This document shows positions 63,861-64,000 of a DNA stretch of 64,000 nucleotides, one piece after another. The translations under genes and the position numbers were made by a program. The notes under the pieces were generated by a model. That model did not search any database, was not told the DNA's origin, and worked only from the letters and a program-made list of their open reading frames with translations. Origin of the DNA: Cycas panzhihuaensis (lineage: Eukaryota; Cycadophyta); the NCBI GenBank assembly GCA_023213395.1, contig CM041465.1, forward strand, positions 96,107,741 through 96,171,740. Direction: 5' to 3'. The stretch's first letter is position 1. Every line of letters starts with the position of its first letter.

Positions 63861-64000
63861 TTCCACTCGAAAACATTTGGTTCAAACTCACTCTTGATCA
63901 CATAACCATGTATCTCTTTGGCCTGTTGCAGAAGTAGCTCCCAAAGTATTACTGAAATAAATGACAAAACTAGTAAAAAAAAATTAGGGGTGGTTTGCAA
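63848..64000 (-). pseudogene. PPR (pentatricopeptide repeat) gene fragment
   Basis: On the - strand the frame reads [20 protein letters not shown], then VFEWNALI, the signature of PLS-type PPR proteins ([34 protein letters not shown]). It enters from beyond the right edge and stops at the LTR boundary, just where DMYAKCG should follow. PPR proteins bind organelle RNA. The upstream part (FISVILWELLLQQ) is a little degenerate. Whether the gene beyond the edge is intact cannot be seen. Confidence 0.7.

Overview
The window looks like repeat-dense nuclear DNA of a seed plant, most likely a flowering plant. Nearly everything recognisable is retrotransposon: very large Ty3/gypsy elements of the Tat/Ogre type (two different RNase H domains, an extra antisense gene between integrase and 3' LTR, LTRs of 2.6-3 kb), two copies of one copia-type LTR, and a fragment of a pentatricopeptide-repeat (PPR) gene at the right edge. 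I see no intact host gene, no rRNA or tRNA gene and no CRISPR. Almost every coding region carries stops and frameshifts.

Layout. 1-3213: AT-rich, unassigned apart from two tandem arrays. 3214-3650: solo copia-type LTR with a perfect 5-bp duplication. 3660-12978: element A (+ strand), an old Tat element cut at its 5' side (RNase H, integrase, antisense-gene relic, second RNase H, polypurine tract, 3' LTR). 13291-44800: element B (- strand), complete from LTR to LTR with target duplication gattc, but lacking RT, RNase H and integrase. Element C (14051-30645, - strand, duplication gttgt) is nested inside B's 3' LTR and is the best preserved copy: 3' LTR, polypurine tract, archaeal-type RNase H, antisense plant-mobile-domain gene, integrase, RNase H, RT, protease, gag, primer-binding site, 5' LTR. 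46735-58725: element E (+ strand), an old Tat element running from a partial 5' LTR and primer-binding site to the antisense-gene relic. 59505-59935: orphan integrase C-terminus F (- strand). 62340-63260: decayed Ser/Pro-rich frame. 63398-64000: second copia-type LTR, a primer-binding-site-like motif and a PPR fragment.

How the parts work together. In an active C-type element, transcription from the 5' LTR would give a gag-pol polyprotein (zinc-knuckle gag, aspartic protease, RT, RNase H, integrase). A tRNA would prime at the site next to the 5' LTR, and the polypurine tract would prime plus-strand synthesis. Between integrase and 3' LTR lie two further units arranged back to back: a sense frame ending in an archaeal-type RNase H, and an opposite-strand gene with its own TATA box, two introns and a plant mobile domain. 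This arrangement is recognisable in B and C, and relics of both coding parts remain in A. E keeps only the antisense-gene relic. Base composition orders the insertions: A and E have almost no CpG left, B is intermediate and C is CpG-rich, which agrees with the nesting.
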